A stretch of 64,000 nucleotides of DNA from an uncultured Nitrospiraceae bacterium (lineage in GTDB: Bacteria; Nitrospirota; Thermodesulfovibrionia; Thermodesulfovibrionales; Dissulfurispiraceae), in assembly GCA_903822005.1 (NCBI GenBank), contig CAIJNL010000006.1:1-64000 (forward strand), given 5' to 3'. Below, in pieces: positions 1-8,564 of the stretch. The position numbers were made by a program, and so were the translations under genes. The notes beneath the pieces are model-generated. The model was given only the letters and a program-made list of their open reading frames with translations, made no database searches and was not told where the DNA came from. Position 1 is the first letter of the stretch. Each line of letters begins with the position of its first letter.

Positions 1-1
1 C

Positions 2-457
2 AGCGGCACCGGATTTGATACCAATGTGGTCGGCAGATATCACACACCATTCTGCACCGGAGGGCCTTCCATAACCCGGATGACTATACTCGATGTCACT
101 GACGTGTCCCATGGAAACGCAAATGGACTTGGGATCCTCGATTTCACTACAAAAAGGGTCTTTGACAAGTTTTCTTTTGAGGACACATATCCCAATTCAC
201 TGACCTCGACAGTGCCGGTGAGCGTAAAGATACCGATGGTGCTCAAGACCGACAAGCAGTCGATACAGGCCTGCATCAAGACCTGCAACCGGCTCGACAA
301 GGAAAATGTAACGATGGTCAGAATAAAAAATACGATAGCCCTTGGCGAGATAGAAATATCAGAGAACCTGATACCCCTTGCAAAGGAAAATAAATATCTT
401 GAAGTGGTCGGGACTCCTTATGCATTGCCTTTTGACAAGAACGGGAATCTCTTTTAA
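2..457 (+). CDS. C-terminal part of a LarA-like (DUF2088) protein, 5' truncated by the window
   Basis: The frame is open from the first bases of the window, so the gene begins upstream and only about 151 C-terminal residues are present. The visible stretch starts with SGTGFDTNVVGR, then has a HGNANGLGILDFTTKR segment and a C-terminal RIKNT motif. I recall these as typical of DUF2088 proteins related to the nickel-pincer lactate racemase LarA, but the catalytic N-terminal part cannot be seen. An internal GTG at 26 is not a credible start, because the conserved sequence runs through it. The gene is followed by a DapA-like aldolase and two carboxylate-type MFS carriers, so a hydroxy-acid isomerase or racemase role in a catabolic operon is plausible (inference). 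Confidence 0.5.
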   Translation, partial: SGTGFDTNVVGRYHTPFCTGGPSITRMTILDVTDVSHGNANGLGILDFTTKRVFDKFSFEDTYPNSLTSTVPVSVKIPMVLKTDKQSIQACIKTCNRLDKENVTMVRIKNTIALGEIEISENLIPLAKENKYLEVVGTPYALPFDKNGNLF

Positions 458-540
458 ACAAATTTAGATACGTTAATGAGAGGCCGCAGGATTAAACAAG
501 CCGCATAATGACGGCAAACAGAACAGGAGGAAACAAGACA

Positions 541-1428
541 ATGGAATTAAAAGGTGTATATCCGGCAATGGCGACCCCGCTGACCCCGGAAGAAAAGGTA
601 GACAAACCCGCGATACGCAAACTGGTACGGTATCTGCTCGATGGCGGAGTGCATGGAATAGTGTTGCTTGGCAGCACAGGTGAATTCCCCGCTTTGACCG
701 AATCCATGCGAAAAGAAATCATAGAAGAAGCCATGGCCGAAATAAACGGAAAGGTCCCGGTCATGATTGGCTGCGGAGAACCTGGCACGCAACGGACTTT
801 AGAACAGGTCAAAGTCGCCATGAAGACCAAGGCCGACGGCTTGCTTGTGGCACTACCCTATTATTTCCCGCTTGACCAGACAGCAGTGATCAGACACTAC
901 CAGATGGTGGCAGATGCATCCACTCTGCCGGTCTGCATGTATAATTTCCCGCAGATGACCAAGATCACCATGACAGCTGACACAGTGGCCAAACTGGCAA
1001 CCCACAAAAATATTATCGGGATAAAGGACAGTTCCGGCGATTTTGTGGGCATGCAGCGTTATATCGACGTAACATCAGGAGAGGATTTTGCCGTTATGTC
1101 AGGCAACCCTGCCTGTGGCTTGTCCGCATACGAACTCGGGGCGAAAGGAGCCATCCTTGCAGGTTGCAGCCTGTTCCCCAGGCAATGCTCGGACGTCTAC
1201 AATGCGTTTGTCAAGGGAGATATGGCTGCTGCCATAGCTATGCAGAAGAAGGTTTCACTGTTGACGCTTATGGGTGGTTTTGGACCGAACGCTGCCGTCA
1301 TCAAATTCGGCCTTAACAAACTCGGAATATGCGGCCCGACAGTTACGGCTCCGATGGGACTGGCAGCAGGACAGGACGACAAGATATTGGCCTGGATGCG
1401 CAGGGTTGGAATTGACGTTGCCGCATAA
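541..1428 (+). CDS. DapA-family class I aldolase/lyase (dihydrodipicolinate synthase-like)
   Basis: This 295-residue TIM-barrel protein belongs to the DHDPS/N-acetylneuraminate lyase family, which cleaves or forms 2-oxo acids through a Schiff base. The carboxylate-binding GSTGE is at 44-48, the catalytic Tyr is in MYNFP (Y134) and the Schiff-base Lys is in GIKDSSGD (K162). The start at 541 is chosen because AGGAGG at 525-530 sits 10 bases before it; a GTG/ATG reading from 508 would place this ribosome site inside the gene. It lies in a sugar-acid or hydroxy-acid catabolic operon with two MFS carriers rather than with lysine genes. A catabolic 2-keto-acid aldolase or dehydratase is therefore more likely than DapA itself. 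The exact substrate cannot be read from the sequence. Confidence 0.85.
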   Translation: MELKGVYPAMATPLTPEEKVDKPAIRKLVRYLLDGGVHGIVLLGSTGEFPALTESMRKEIIEEAMAEINGKVPVMIGCGEPGTQRTLEQVKVAMKTKADGLLVALPYYFPLDQTAVIRHYQMVADASTLPVCMYNFPQMTKITMTADTVAKLATHKNIIGIKDSSGDFVGMQRYIDVTSGEDFAVMSGNPACGLSAYELGAKGAILAGCSLFPRQCSDVYNAFVKGDMAAAIAMQKKVSLLTLMGGFGPNAAVIKFGLNKLGICGPTVTAPMGLAAGQDDKILAWMRRVGIDVAA

Positions 1429-1467
1429 CGGACTATTGCAAAGCAAAATAACGGGGAGGGGAAAAAA

Positions 1468-2760
1468 ATGGACGACGTTTTAGAAAAACAGGTCATGCGC
1501 AAGCTTTTTTTCAGGCTTACGCCCTTGCTGATGTTTCTATTTATCGTGGCATACGTTGATCGGGTGAATGTCAGCTTTGCCGCGCTTACCATGAACAAGG
1601 ATATCGGCATAGATGTATACACTTATGGATGGGGAGCCGGAATCTTTTTCCTCGGCTATTTTATCTTCGAGATCCCTAGCAACCTTATGCTCGCCAAGGT
1701 TGGAGCGCGCACATGGATTGCCCGGATTCTCTTTACCTGGGGACTGGCTGCCTGTGCTATGGCATGGGTGCAGGGAGGCACAAGCTTTTTGGCACTGCGT
1801 TTCCTGCTTGGAGTTGCTGAGGCCGGCTTTTTCCCCGGAGTTATTCTTTACCTGACCTTCTGGTTTCCTGCCCGGTACCGCGCAAGGATTATTTCACGAT
1901 TCATGCTCGCGATACCTGTTGCTCTTGCTGTTGGGGCGCCGGTTTCAACATGGATTATGCAGCTCGACGGCACACTGGGGTTCAAGGGATGGCAATGGCT
2001 CTTCCTGCTTGAGGGCCTGCCCGCGGTAGTGCTGCCAATCGCCGTATTGAAGCTTTTGCCTGACAATCCTTCAAAGGCCCCCTGGCTGAACGAAAAAGAA
2101 AGACTCTGGCTTGAAAAAGAGCTGGCATCCGATCGTGAAGCGGTTGTCGTAAAAAAAGCCGAATCCAGCATAGCGAAAGTTTTTGCAAATCCGATCATTT
2201 GGGCGTTCTGTTTCATTTATTTCGCCAATGTATGCACCAATTACGGTCTTTCCATGTTCCTGCCCCAGATCATCAAACAGCAGGGCTTTACGACCATGGA
2301 AACCGGCTTTATAATGTCTATTCCCTACATCGCCGGCTGCGCAGGCATGCTGCTCATCGGTTATTTCTCAGACCGGTTCAAGGAACGCAAATGGCACCTG
2401 ATCGGTAGCCTTATGATTACCGCGGTCGGACTTGGCCTTGCCGGCTGGCTGGGGAGCACCATCGGCGCTATTGCGGCAATATGTTTTGGCGCGGTCGGCA
2501 TCATGGGTTGCAAAGGGCCGTTCTGGCCGCTGCCATCGGCATACCTGACCGGAGCGGGCGCTGCCGCAGGAATTGCTCTTATTAACTCGGTCGGCAACCT
2601 TGGCGGTTTTGTGGGTCCTTATATGCTCGGCTGGACCAAACAGGCTACAGGTACCTTTTCGAGCGGACTCTATGTTCTTGGGGCCATTGCTTTTGCAGGG
2701 GCATTGCTGACCTATGTTACGGTCAAAGTCGTTAAGCTTCCCGCAAAGCAGAATAATTAA
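1468..2760 (+). CDS. MFS transporter, anion:cation symporter (phthalate permease/TtuB-like) family
   Basis: This 430-residue protein has about 12 hydrophobic segments. The start is supported by a GGAGGGG ribosome site just upstream (about 1454-1460). The N-terminus reads RLTPLLMFLFIVAYVDRVNV, the signature opening of the ACS family (tartrate, phthalate, hexuronate and nicotinate carriers), followed by GAGIFFLGYFIFEIPSN in the second helix pair. These carriers import organic anions with protons across the inner membrane. It lies 39 bases after the aldolase gene and 45 bases before a second MFS gene, so all are probably cotranscribed. It probably imports the hydroxy or sugar acid handled by the operon; the substrate is unknown. 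Confidence 0.88.
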   Translation: MDDVLEKQVMRKLFFRLTPLLMFLFIVAYVDRVNVSFAALTMNKDIGIDVYTYGWGAGIFFLGYFIFEIPSNLMLAKVGARTWIARILFTWGLAACAMAWVQGGTSFLALRFLLGVAEAGFFPGVILYLTFWFPARYRARIISRFMLAIPVALAVGAPVSTWIMQLDGTLGFKGWQWLFLLEGLPAVVLPIAVLKLLPDNPSKAPWLNEKERLWLEKELASDREAVVVKKAESSIAKVFANPIIWAFCFIYFANVCTNYGLSMFLPQIIKQQGFTTMETGFIMSIPYIAGCAGMLLIGYFSDRFKERKWHLIGSLMITAVGLGLAGWLGSTIGAIAAICFGAVGIMGCKGPFWPLPSAYLTGAGAAAGIALINSVGNLGGFVGPYMLGWTKQATGTFSSGLYVLGAIAFAGALLTYVTVKVVKLPAKQNN

Positions 2761-2805
2761 AAGGCCGAAAACTTTCGACAGAATACTCATAGGAGGGGTC
2801 GAGTA

Positions 2806-4080
2806 ATGGAATCACAAAACACGCTGCGCTACAGGATTGGAGTTGTCGCACTACTGACCTTTGGCACATTTATAAATGCTGTGGACCGCGCCAGCCTGTC
2901 TGTGGCCGTACCGTCTATTATCAAGGAGTTCGGTATCGATAAGGCGACAATGGGAATTGCGCTGTCGGCATTCTTCTGGGCATATGCCCTGGGCAACGCG
3001 CCGGGCGGCAACCTGGCTGACAGATTTGGCACGAAAAAAGTGCTCGGCTGGTCTGCGGCCATATGGTCTGTATTCTCCACCCTCACCGGTTTCGCACAAA
3101 ATGTTTTCCAGATTGCAATGGCGCGTCTTGGCGTCGGCCTGGGCGAAGCAGCAACACTGCCTACCAATACCAAGATTATTGCCGGCAATTTCCCGAGTCA
3201 CGAGCGCGGCACTGCAATAGCGGTATCTTTGACCGGTATCCGGGTAGGTAACGCGGTAACGCCGCTTCTGATGGCCTTTCTGATTGCTACGTGGGGCTGG
3301 AGGGAGGCATTTATCATTACTGGGCTTGGGAGCCTTTTATGGTGCGTCTTCTGGTATTTCGGTTTCAGGGACCTGTCGGATGCCAAGGCCAGAGAGGCCG
3401 GGGCAAAACCAAAGATCAAAATCCCCTGGAAAATTGTATTAACCAGCCGGCCGCTTCTAGGCCTTACCATGGTCAAATTTACCCAGGACTTTTTGCAGTG
3501 GCTCTTTTTCACATGGGTCCCGGGATATCTGATCCTCGAACGCGGTTTTTCGGTCATGACCATGGGCTTCTATGTTTCGATAGCTTATGCGACGGCCGCT
3601 ATTGCCCAGCCTCTTGTCGGCTGGACTTCAGACTATCTAATTAAAAGAGGATGGAGCATCAACCGTGCGCGCAAAACCGTTCAGGTAACTCTCCAGATAC
3701 TTTCGTCCACGATCATAATAACCGGCTACTCAGACATAGTTGGCGTGGCCATGTTCTTCATGGTGCTGGCCATATCGGCTGAGTCGATCTGTGCGGGCCA
3801 TATGTGGACTATTATCTCCGAGGTTGTGCCGTCTAAACTCGTTGGTTCTGTCGGCGGCCTGATAAACACGGTAGGTTCCGCGGCAGGCATCATCGCGCCG
3901 ATCATGACCGGAATAATTGTTGATGTAACCGGCAGTTTCAAGCTGGCACTCCTGATTGGCGGCTGTTCGATACTGCTGGCCGCTGTGGTAATTATCTTTG
4001 TAGTGCCTGAACTCAAGATCCTCGAAACGCTGAATATAGAGCCCTCCGGGCGTAAAGAAGCGGGAACTGCAAAGTCTTAA
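2806..4080 (+). CDS. second MFS transporter of the ACS (glucarate/hexuronate-like) family
   Basis: This 424-residue 12-helix carrier has the start ATG preceded by AGGAGGGG (2791-2798). The N-terminal segment NAVDRASLSVAVPSI and the loop GGNLADRFGTKKVLGW (the MFS D-R-x-G motif between helices 2 and 3) place it with GudP/GarP/ExuT-type anion symporters. It is clearly different in sequence from the preceding MFS gene, so this is not a recent tandem duplication. Two different carriers in one operon may serve two related substrates, or uptake and efflux of substrate and product (inference). It is the last gene of the operon and is followed by a strong terminator at 4117-4155. Confidence 0.87.
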   Translation: MESQNTLRYRIGVVALLTFGTFINAVDRASLSVAVPSIIKEFGIDKATMGIALSAFFWAYALGNAPGGNLADRFGTKKVLGWSAAIWSVFSTLTGFAQNVFQIAMARLGVGLGEAATLPTNTKIIAGNFPSHERGTAIAVSLTGIRVGNAVTPLLMAFLIATWGWREAFIITGLGSLLWCVFWYFGFRDLSDAKAREAGAKPKIKIPWKIVLTSRPLLGLTMVKFTQDFLQWLFFTWVPGYLILERGFSVMTMGFYVSIAYATAAIAQPLVGWTSDYLIKRGWSINRARKTVQVTLQILSSTIIITGYSDIVGVAMFFMVLAISAESICAGHMWTIISEVVPSKLVGSVGGLINTVGSAAGIIAPIMTGIIVDVTGSFKLALLIGGCSILLAAVVIIFVVPELKILETLNIEPSGRKEAGTAKS

Positions 4081-4116
4081 TTATTTCAATGAATATATAC
4101 ATGGATCAGTAATTAA

Positions 4117-4155
4117 CGGGCGGCTTTCTGAGCAGTGAAAGCCGCCCGAATTTTT
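4117..4155 (+). terminator. rho-independent terminator of the aldolase-MFS operon
   Basis: A perfect 12-bp stem, CGGGCGGCTTTC (4117-4128) with its complement at 4137-4148, encloses an 8-base loop and is followed by AATTTTT. It sits 37 bases after the stop of the second MFS gene and separates this operon from the secretin gene. Confidence 0.9.
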
Positions 4156-4215
4156 ATCAGCATGAAACAGATCCATGCTAAAGCGTTACATTGCAAGAAA
4201 GTAAGTGCCATTTAC

Positions 4216-4244
4216 TTGACTCAAGTCTAAAAATGACTTATGTT
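4216..4244 (+). promoter_or_regulatory. candidate sigma70 promoter for the secretin gene
   Basis: TTGACT at 4216-4221 and TATGTT at 4239-4244 are separated by 17 bases and lie about 40 bases before the secretin start codon, downstream of a strong terminator. The match is good at -35 and moderate at -10. Confidence 0.5.
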
Positions 4245-4282
4245 ATAACTATCGCAAATTTCACAACACTCAAGGAGCCGGG

Positions 4283-6703
4283 GTGCTTATTAAACTATTA
4301 AACTCTTTTTGCTGTCTATTAATTGCTGCTCTGTTCTCGTTTATTTTGATATTTTCCTGCGTGACCGAGGCAGCTGAGCCTTCTGTCTTAACCGAAGGGC
4401 CAAATACTCCGCCCGCCCCGCAGATACAGTCATCACAGCCGATGATGCCAGTTCCGACAGTAACACCTAGCGCCGCACCCCAGCCTCAGCCGGCGGCTGC
4501 CGCACCGGGGGCAGCTACGATTCCGGCAGCAGGCACCCAGATCCAGCCGACTGCGCAGCGTGGGCAGGCCGGACAGGCAAGGGCCACTACATCAGGCGGG
4601 GGTTCAAGCTTCTTTTTCGACGATGCAGATGTATTTGAAGTAATACAGACCGTCTTTGGCGAGGTGCTAAGGGTAAACTATATAATAGATCCAGCGGTAA
4701 AGGGTCGTGTCAATTTCCGCACTACTACGCCCATACCCAAAGAAAGAATACTTACCGTTATAGAGATCATCCTCAGGCTTAACGGCATAGCCGTTGTTGA
4801 AGAGACCGGTCTCTACCGCATAATCCCGATTGGCAACATATCAAAAGAACCCGGGCCAATACGCTTCGGTAAGGACCCCGAGGCCATAGAGCTTAGAGGC
4901 ACCTCACTTATGCAGATCGTGCCGCTTACTTATATAAGCTCAACAGAGATGTCCGCCATCCTTACTCCTCTGCTGACCCAGGGTGGCGCCATACACGATA
5001 TATCAAAAAGAAACATCCTGATAGTTGCTGATACCGACGCAAACGTAAAGAGGCTTTTGCAAGTCATCGCCAGGTTTGATGTTGATGCCAGGAATACGCC
5101 GAACCAGCCCAGGATTTATGTTTATGCGGTCCAGAACAGCAAGGCCAAGAATGTTTCAGACATACTGCATCATGTACTGCTCGGCGGCGCGGCGCCTGCA
5201 AGCACATCATCCACAACGTCGAGCGTAAGATCCACAACCGGAACATCTTCATCTGCGACTACTTCTACCTCTGCACCTGTTATGGGGACAACATCCAGTG
5301 TGCCGGAACTCGGCCCGACATCGCCCACAGGTGCTGCAGGCGCACCAGGTACTGGAGAGACCCTTATTGCGCCGTCCTCAAAAATATATGCAGACGAAGC
5401 AAATAAAACTCTTGTAATATTGGCAAGTCCGGCTGATTATTCGGTTATACTGGCTGCTATCAAGCAGATAGACTCAATCCCTCGACAGGTTATGATAGAA
5501 GCCATAGTTGCTTCAGTTACTTTAACAGATAACCTTACATTTGGTCTGAAGTGGAATGCTCAAATTAATGCCAACATTTCGAGTATAAGCCCGTTATCAT
5601 CAAGCCCGCAAATGCTATTCAGCAATCTGGGGTTTCAGAATGTCACCGGGGCGGATGCAGGCTCTTTCGGCTATGCGATTAAAGACAAGGCTGGAAATGT
5701 AAAGGTAGCCATCCAGGCACTTGCTGCCAACGACAAGGCAAAAATACTTTCCTCCCCGCAAATACTTGTATCTGATAACAAAGAGGCCAAGATTCAGGTC
5801 GGCAGACAGATTCCCCTTGCCACTTCCACTACAACTACTCCACTAGCGACTGGCAGCACAGTAACGAATACAACCACATCTACCATACAGTACAAAGATA
5901 CCGGCACCATCCTCACTGTCAAGCCCCAAATCAATGACAGCGGCCTTGTTTCACTCGAGATATCCCAGGAGGTTTCCACTGCCGATACAACATCTGTGCT
6001 TGGAACGGATCAGTTTGTAATTACCAAAAATGAGGTTAAAACTACTCTGGTTATTCAGGACGGTCAGACCATAATCATCGGTGGGCTCGTCAGTGAAACG
6101 ATCACAATGAATAAAGACGGAATACCAATCCTGAATAAAATACCCATTCTTAGTTGGCTTACAGGCAGTGTCCAGGACAATAAAACTCGCCAAGAACTGG
6201 TAATCCTGCTTACAACACGGGTTGTGAGAAACCCCTCCGATGCCCAAAATATGACGTCAGAATACACTGACAGATTTAAGAATGTAGAAAAAGAAATCAC
6301 CATCGAAAACTATAAAAAATCTGTTCCCGCAAAAAAAGAGATAGACAAGCCTTCTGATTTAAAAAAAGATGATAAGGCCCCGCCAGCAAAAGCCGATGAC
6401 AAAAAAGCCCCTGCAACATCGAATGGGAATGGCAAGGCGGGTGCTGAACAAAGCGTATCTAAGACCTCTGCTAACGGCAATGGAGCAGGTAAAACTGTAA
6501 ATCCAGTGCTGCCGACGCCAACTCCTGCACCCGCACCAGCACCGGCTCCGGCACCTGTTCCTGCACCAGCACAGGCGACAGTTCCAACACTTGCTCCTAT
6601 ACCAACGCAGGAGCCAGTTCCAGTTCCAGCTCCAACACCTGCTCCGGCTCCAACACCTGCTCCAGCTCCGGCTCCAGCACCAGTTCCAACATCAGTGCCA
6701 TAA
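4283..6703 (+). CDS. GspD/PilQ-type outer-membrane secretin
   Basis: This 806-residue protein uses a GTG start preceded by AAGGAG (4272-4277). It has an N-terminal hydrophobic export signal (about 1-31); the Cys in IFSCVTEA makes a weak lipobox. A Pro/Gln/Ala linker follows, then an N0-like STN fold starting FFFDDADVFEVIQTVFGEVL (about 112) and N1-type repeats with RNILIVADTDANVKRLL. A Ser/Thr-rich insertion spans about 307-359. The C-terminal secretin beta-domain (about 480-650) ends with GIPILNKIPILSWL and the ELVILLTTRVV strand. Such proteins form the multimeric outer-membrane gate of type II secretion or type IV pili. No other gsp or pil gene is nearby. Residues about 741-806 are a Pro/Ala-rich tail not usual for the family. 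Confidence 0.9.
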   Translation: MLIKLLNSFCCLLIAALFSFILIFSCVTEAAEPSVLTEGPNTPPAPQIQSSQPMMPVPTVTPSAAPQPQPAAAAPGAATIPAAGTQIQPTAQRGQAGQARATTSGGGSSFFFDDADVFEVIQTVFGEVLRVNYIIDPAVKGRVNFRTTTPIPKERILTVIEIILRLNGIAVVEETGLYRIIPIGNISKEPGPIRFGKDPEAIELRGTSLMQIVPLTYISSTEMSAILTPLLTQGGAIHDISKRNILIVADTDANVKRLLQVIARFDVDARNTPNQPRIYVYAVQNSKAKNVSDILHHVLLGGAAPASTSSTTSSVRSTTGTSSSATTSTSAPVMGTTSSVPELGPTSPTGAAGAPGTGETLIAPSSKIYADEANKTLVILASPADYSVILAAIKQIDSIPRQVMIEAIVASVTLTDNLTFGLKWNAQINANISSISPLSSSPQMLFSNLGFQNVTGADAGSFGYAIKDKAGNVKVAIQALAANDKAKILSSPQILVSDNKEAKIQVGRQIPLATSTTTTPLATGSTVTNTTTSTIQYKDTGTILTVKPQINDSGLVSLEISQEVSTADTTSVLGTDQFVITKNEVKTTLVIQDGQTIIIGGLVSETITMNKDGIPILNKIPILSWLTGSVQDNKTRQELVILLTTRVVRNPSDAQNMTSEYTDRFKNVEKEITIENYKKSVPAKKEIDKPSDLKKDDKAPPAKADDKKAPATSNGNGKAGAEQSVSKTSANGNGAGKTVNPVLPTPTPAPAPAPAPAPVPAPAQATVPTLAPIPTQEPVPVPAPTPAPAPTPAPAPAPAPVPTSVP
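6506..6702 (+). repeat. degenerate tandem repeat coding the Pro-Ala-rich secretin tail
   Basis: Short units of the type GCTCCNGCNCCA/ACNCCTGCTCCG repeat imperfectly through the 3' end of the secretin gene. They encode mostly Pro-Ala, Pro-Thr and Pro-Val dipeptides up to the stop codon. The reading frame is kept throughout, so the repeat is translated. Confidence 0.85.
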
Positions 6704-6997
6704 CCACACGGAGGCAAATCACTTTGCCGCTGTATTGGGAAGAGAAGACGAGATCTGCTGCTTCTTGTCTCTCTGAATAGAGATGATCTGGACTTGGCCA
6801 CAGCATGATCTTAAAGGCGCACTAAGCTATCTGCCGTTTATAACCTAAAGCACGAAACACCGAGATATCTGGTCAGCCCCCTCGCCTCCCTATTTCCAGG
6901 CAATATTGAATAACTTGACACCTTCCGCATCTTTATATTAAGGTAAGTGATGAGTAAAGTTACATGGTAATAATAGAGTAAGTTAAAGGTAAGCAAT
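6704..6997. other. intergenic region before the fic gene
   Basis: No credible gene is seen; the ORFs here are continuations or antisense of the secretin tail. A TTGACA at 6915-6920 followed by AT-rich TATATTAA could be a promoter for fic, but the spacing (13-15 bases) is short, so I do not call it firmly. Confidence 0.4.
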
Positions 6998-8227
6998 ATG
7001 CCAAAGTTATTCCTCGACTGTGATTATTTGGGCCAATTCGAATTGAGCCGTGACCATATTAGTATTCCTGACAAGGTTTTTTACGATCTGGATGCGACCA
7101 TCCGAAAGCATATCATCTATAACAATGCGGAGCTTGAAGATTACCTTATCGCACAGACTGAGTTCCTTTCTACCTTTTCAACGGCAAAAGCGGAAGAGGT
7201 TAATGCCTTATCCGCTGATGAGGCAAAAAAAATACTGGGGAATTTGCTCGGATTTGCGAAAGATGATACCGCAGCGATTGTCCCTCGCACAAAAGAACTC
7301 GATGTCCAGGAGTATGCGAACATAGTGCGCGGTTTTCGAATGGTCTGTGAATCCGGGCTAAGCGCAAAGGATCTCACGATCGACAAATTAAAGGAGCTGC
7401 ACCTGGTCCTCACAGATAATCTTGACAAGTTAAGCCATGGAGTCGGTGGTGCCGGTCCGGAATATAATGCTGGGGAGCTCCGGGGCGGAGATGTCTGGAT
7501 AGGCGGGCTTTACACTCCGGCAAAACATGTTAACATAGAAAAAGAACTGAAGGCTGCAATTAAATACTACCAGAACAATCAAACCATAGCCGATACAATC
7601 ATCTTTTCTCTGGCGCTATACGCAATCCATCCATTCAACAATGGCAACAAACGAGTCTGCAGAATAATTGAGCATGGTCTTTTAAGGGGCCTTGGGATCA
7701 ACAAAGAGAATATGTATAGCCATATCACTGAAACGTATTACAACCTTGATCGATATAAAGATACGCTGAAAGCATCTCTGGGCAGGAAGGTACTCAACAG
7801 TTTTGTTAATTTCCAGCTCGAATCACTCTATTGGGCGCAGATGCATACCCTGCGCGCGGCAGTAGAATTCAGCAGGCAAAAGAGGATGGATGGGTTCCTG
7901 CAAGACAATAAAAGAAAACATCTGCCCGAACTGTTGGGCAGTTTTATAACGGCCAAAGCTCTCCAATATACGGGGATCAAGCAAATACTTAACGGGCTCA
8001 ATGACAAGATTCTCAGCTCACTGTTAAACTTGTGCGTTGAGAAGGGCATATTGCTTAAGCAGGTGCGAGGGAAAGAGAGTTATTATTCTCTGGAGCTGCA
8101 GTCTCCCCTGGAGATCGACCTGATACACTTTTATGAAGCTAATGCAGGCAGCCTTGCATATATCCCGGAGCTTTTTTTGAGATCGATAGTGCGTAATGCG
8201 GATATATTCCGCGAGAAAAAAGATTGA
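6998..8227 (+). CDS. Fic domain protein with a variant active-site motif
   Basis: This 409-residue protein has an N-terminal helical part, a GELRGGDVWIGG segment (159-170, the Fic beta-flap and substrate region) and the Fic motif HPFNNGNKR at 211-219. A C-terminal half, probably winged-helix-like, resembles the DNA-binding tails of large Fic proteins. Fic enzymes transfer AMP or other phosphate groups to Ser, Thr or Tyr of target proteins. The usual motif is HPFx(D/E)GN(G/K)R. Here the acidic metal-binding position is Asn (N215), while the catalytic His211 and phosphate-binding GNKR are kept. There is a modest AAAGGT ribosome site. The gene stands alone with no obvious antitoxin partner. Activity could be altered, so the product is best called a Fic family protein. 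Confidence 0.85.
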   Translation: MPKLFLDCDYLGQFELSRDHISIPDKVFYDLDATIRKHIIYNNAELEDYLIAQTEFLSTFSTAKAEEVNALSADEAKKILGNLLGFAKDDTAAIVPRTKELDVQEYANIVRGFRMVCESGLSAKDLTIDKLKELHLVLTDNLDKLSHGVGGAGPEYNAGELRGGDVWIGGLYTPAKHVNIEKELKAAIKYYQNNQTIADTIIFSLALYAIHPFNNGNKRVCRIIEHGLLRGLGINKENMYSHITETYYNLDRYKDTLKASLGRKVLNSFVNFQLESLYWAQMHTLRAAVEFSRQKRMDGFLQDNKRKHLPELLGSFITAKALQYTGIKQILNGLNDKILSSLLNLCVEKGILLKQVRGKESYYSLELQSPLEIDLIHFYEANAGSLAYIPELFLRSIVRNADIFREKKD

Positions 8228-8319
8228 CATACCTCCTCTCCTGTTAGTTCATTTTGCCGGAAATCTGCACTTTCACAAACCTGGTTTTATGGGAGAAGGT
8301 CACATTGCAGTGGACCCCG

Positions 8320-8347
8320 TTGACAATGCTGCATCACACTGTAATAT
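8320..8347 (+). promoter_or_regulatory. candidate sigma70 promoter
   Basis: A consensus TTGACA (8320-8325) is followed after 16 bases by TAATAT (8342-8347). It would start a transcript with a leader of about 210 bases before the exported protein at 8565, running through the short broken ORF at 8406. Confidence 0.5.
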
Positions 8348-8405
8348 TAAGTAAATTATAAGAATAAGAGTATAATTAGGATTATATCTTATCAGGGAGG
8401 ACATA

Positions 8406-8510
8406 ATGAGCCAATAAAAATGCGGCCGGAAGCCTTATGCACAGAAAATATCACGGCACGCGCTCAAGAAATATACTGAAGGCAAGTCCATACAACTGCA
8501 GAACGGTTAA
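8406..8510 (+). pseudogene. 34-residue small ORF interrupted by TAA at codon 4
   Basis: AGGGAGGACATA precedes ATG at 8406 with ideal spacing. The frame reads M-S-Q-stop and then stays open for 30 codons (KCGRKPYAQKISRHALKKY and so on) to a TAA at 8508. The peptide is strongly basic. It may be a decayed small gene, a three-codon leader cistron with a chance open frame behind it, or a sequencing error. The family is unknown. Confidence 0.25.
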
Positions 8511-8564
8511 ATTACAATGGACAGATCAATCCGTCGTCAATCTAATAAACCTGGAGGATAAACT

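Larger units (their letters stand above)
8228..8564. other. intergenic region with promoter and short broken ORF
   Basis: There is no full gene in these 337 bases. They hold a sigma70-like promoter (8320-8347) and a 35-codon reading frame at 8406-8510 with a good ribosome site but a stop at codon 4, described separately. Confidence 0.6.

Noticed and set aside
6310-6801. Long minus-strand frame of 163 codons opposite the secretin tail
   Set aside because: It is the antisense of a Pro/Ala repeat and encodes only Gly/Ala/Val repeats with no ribosome site; the plus-strand secretin is clearly the gene.
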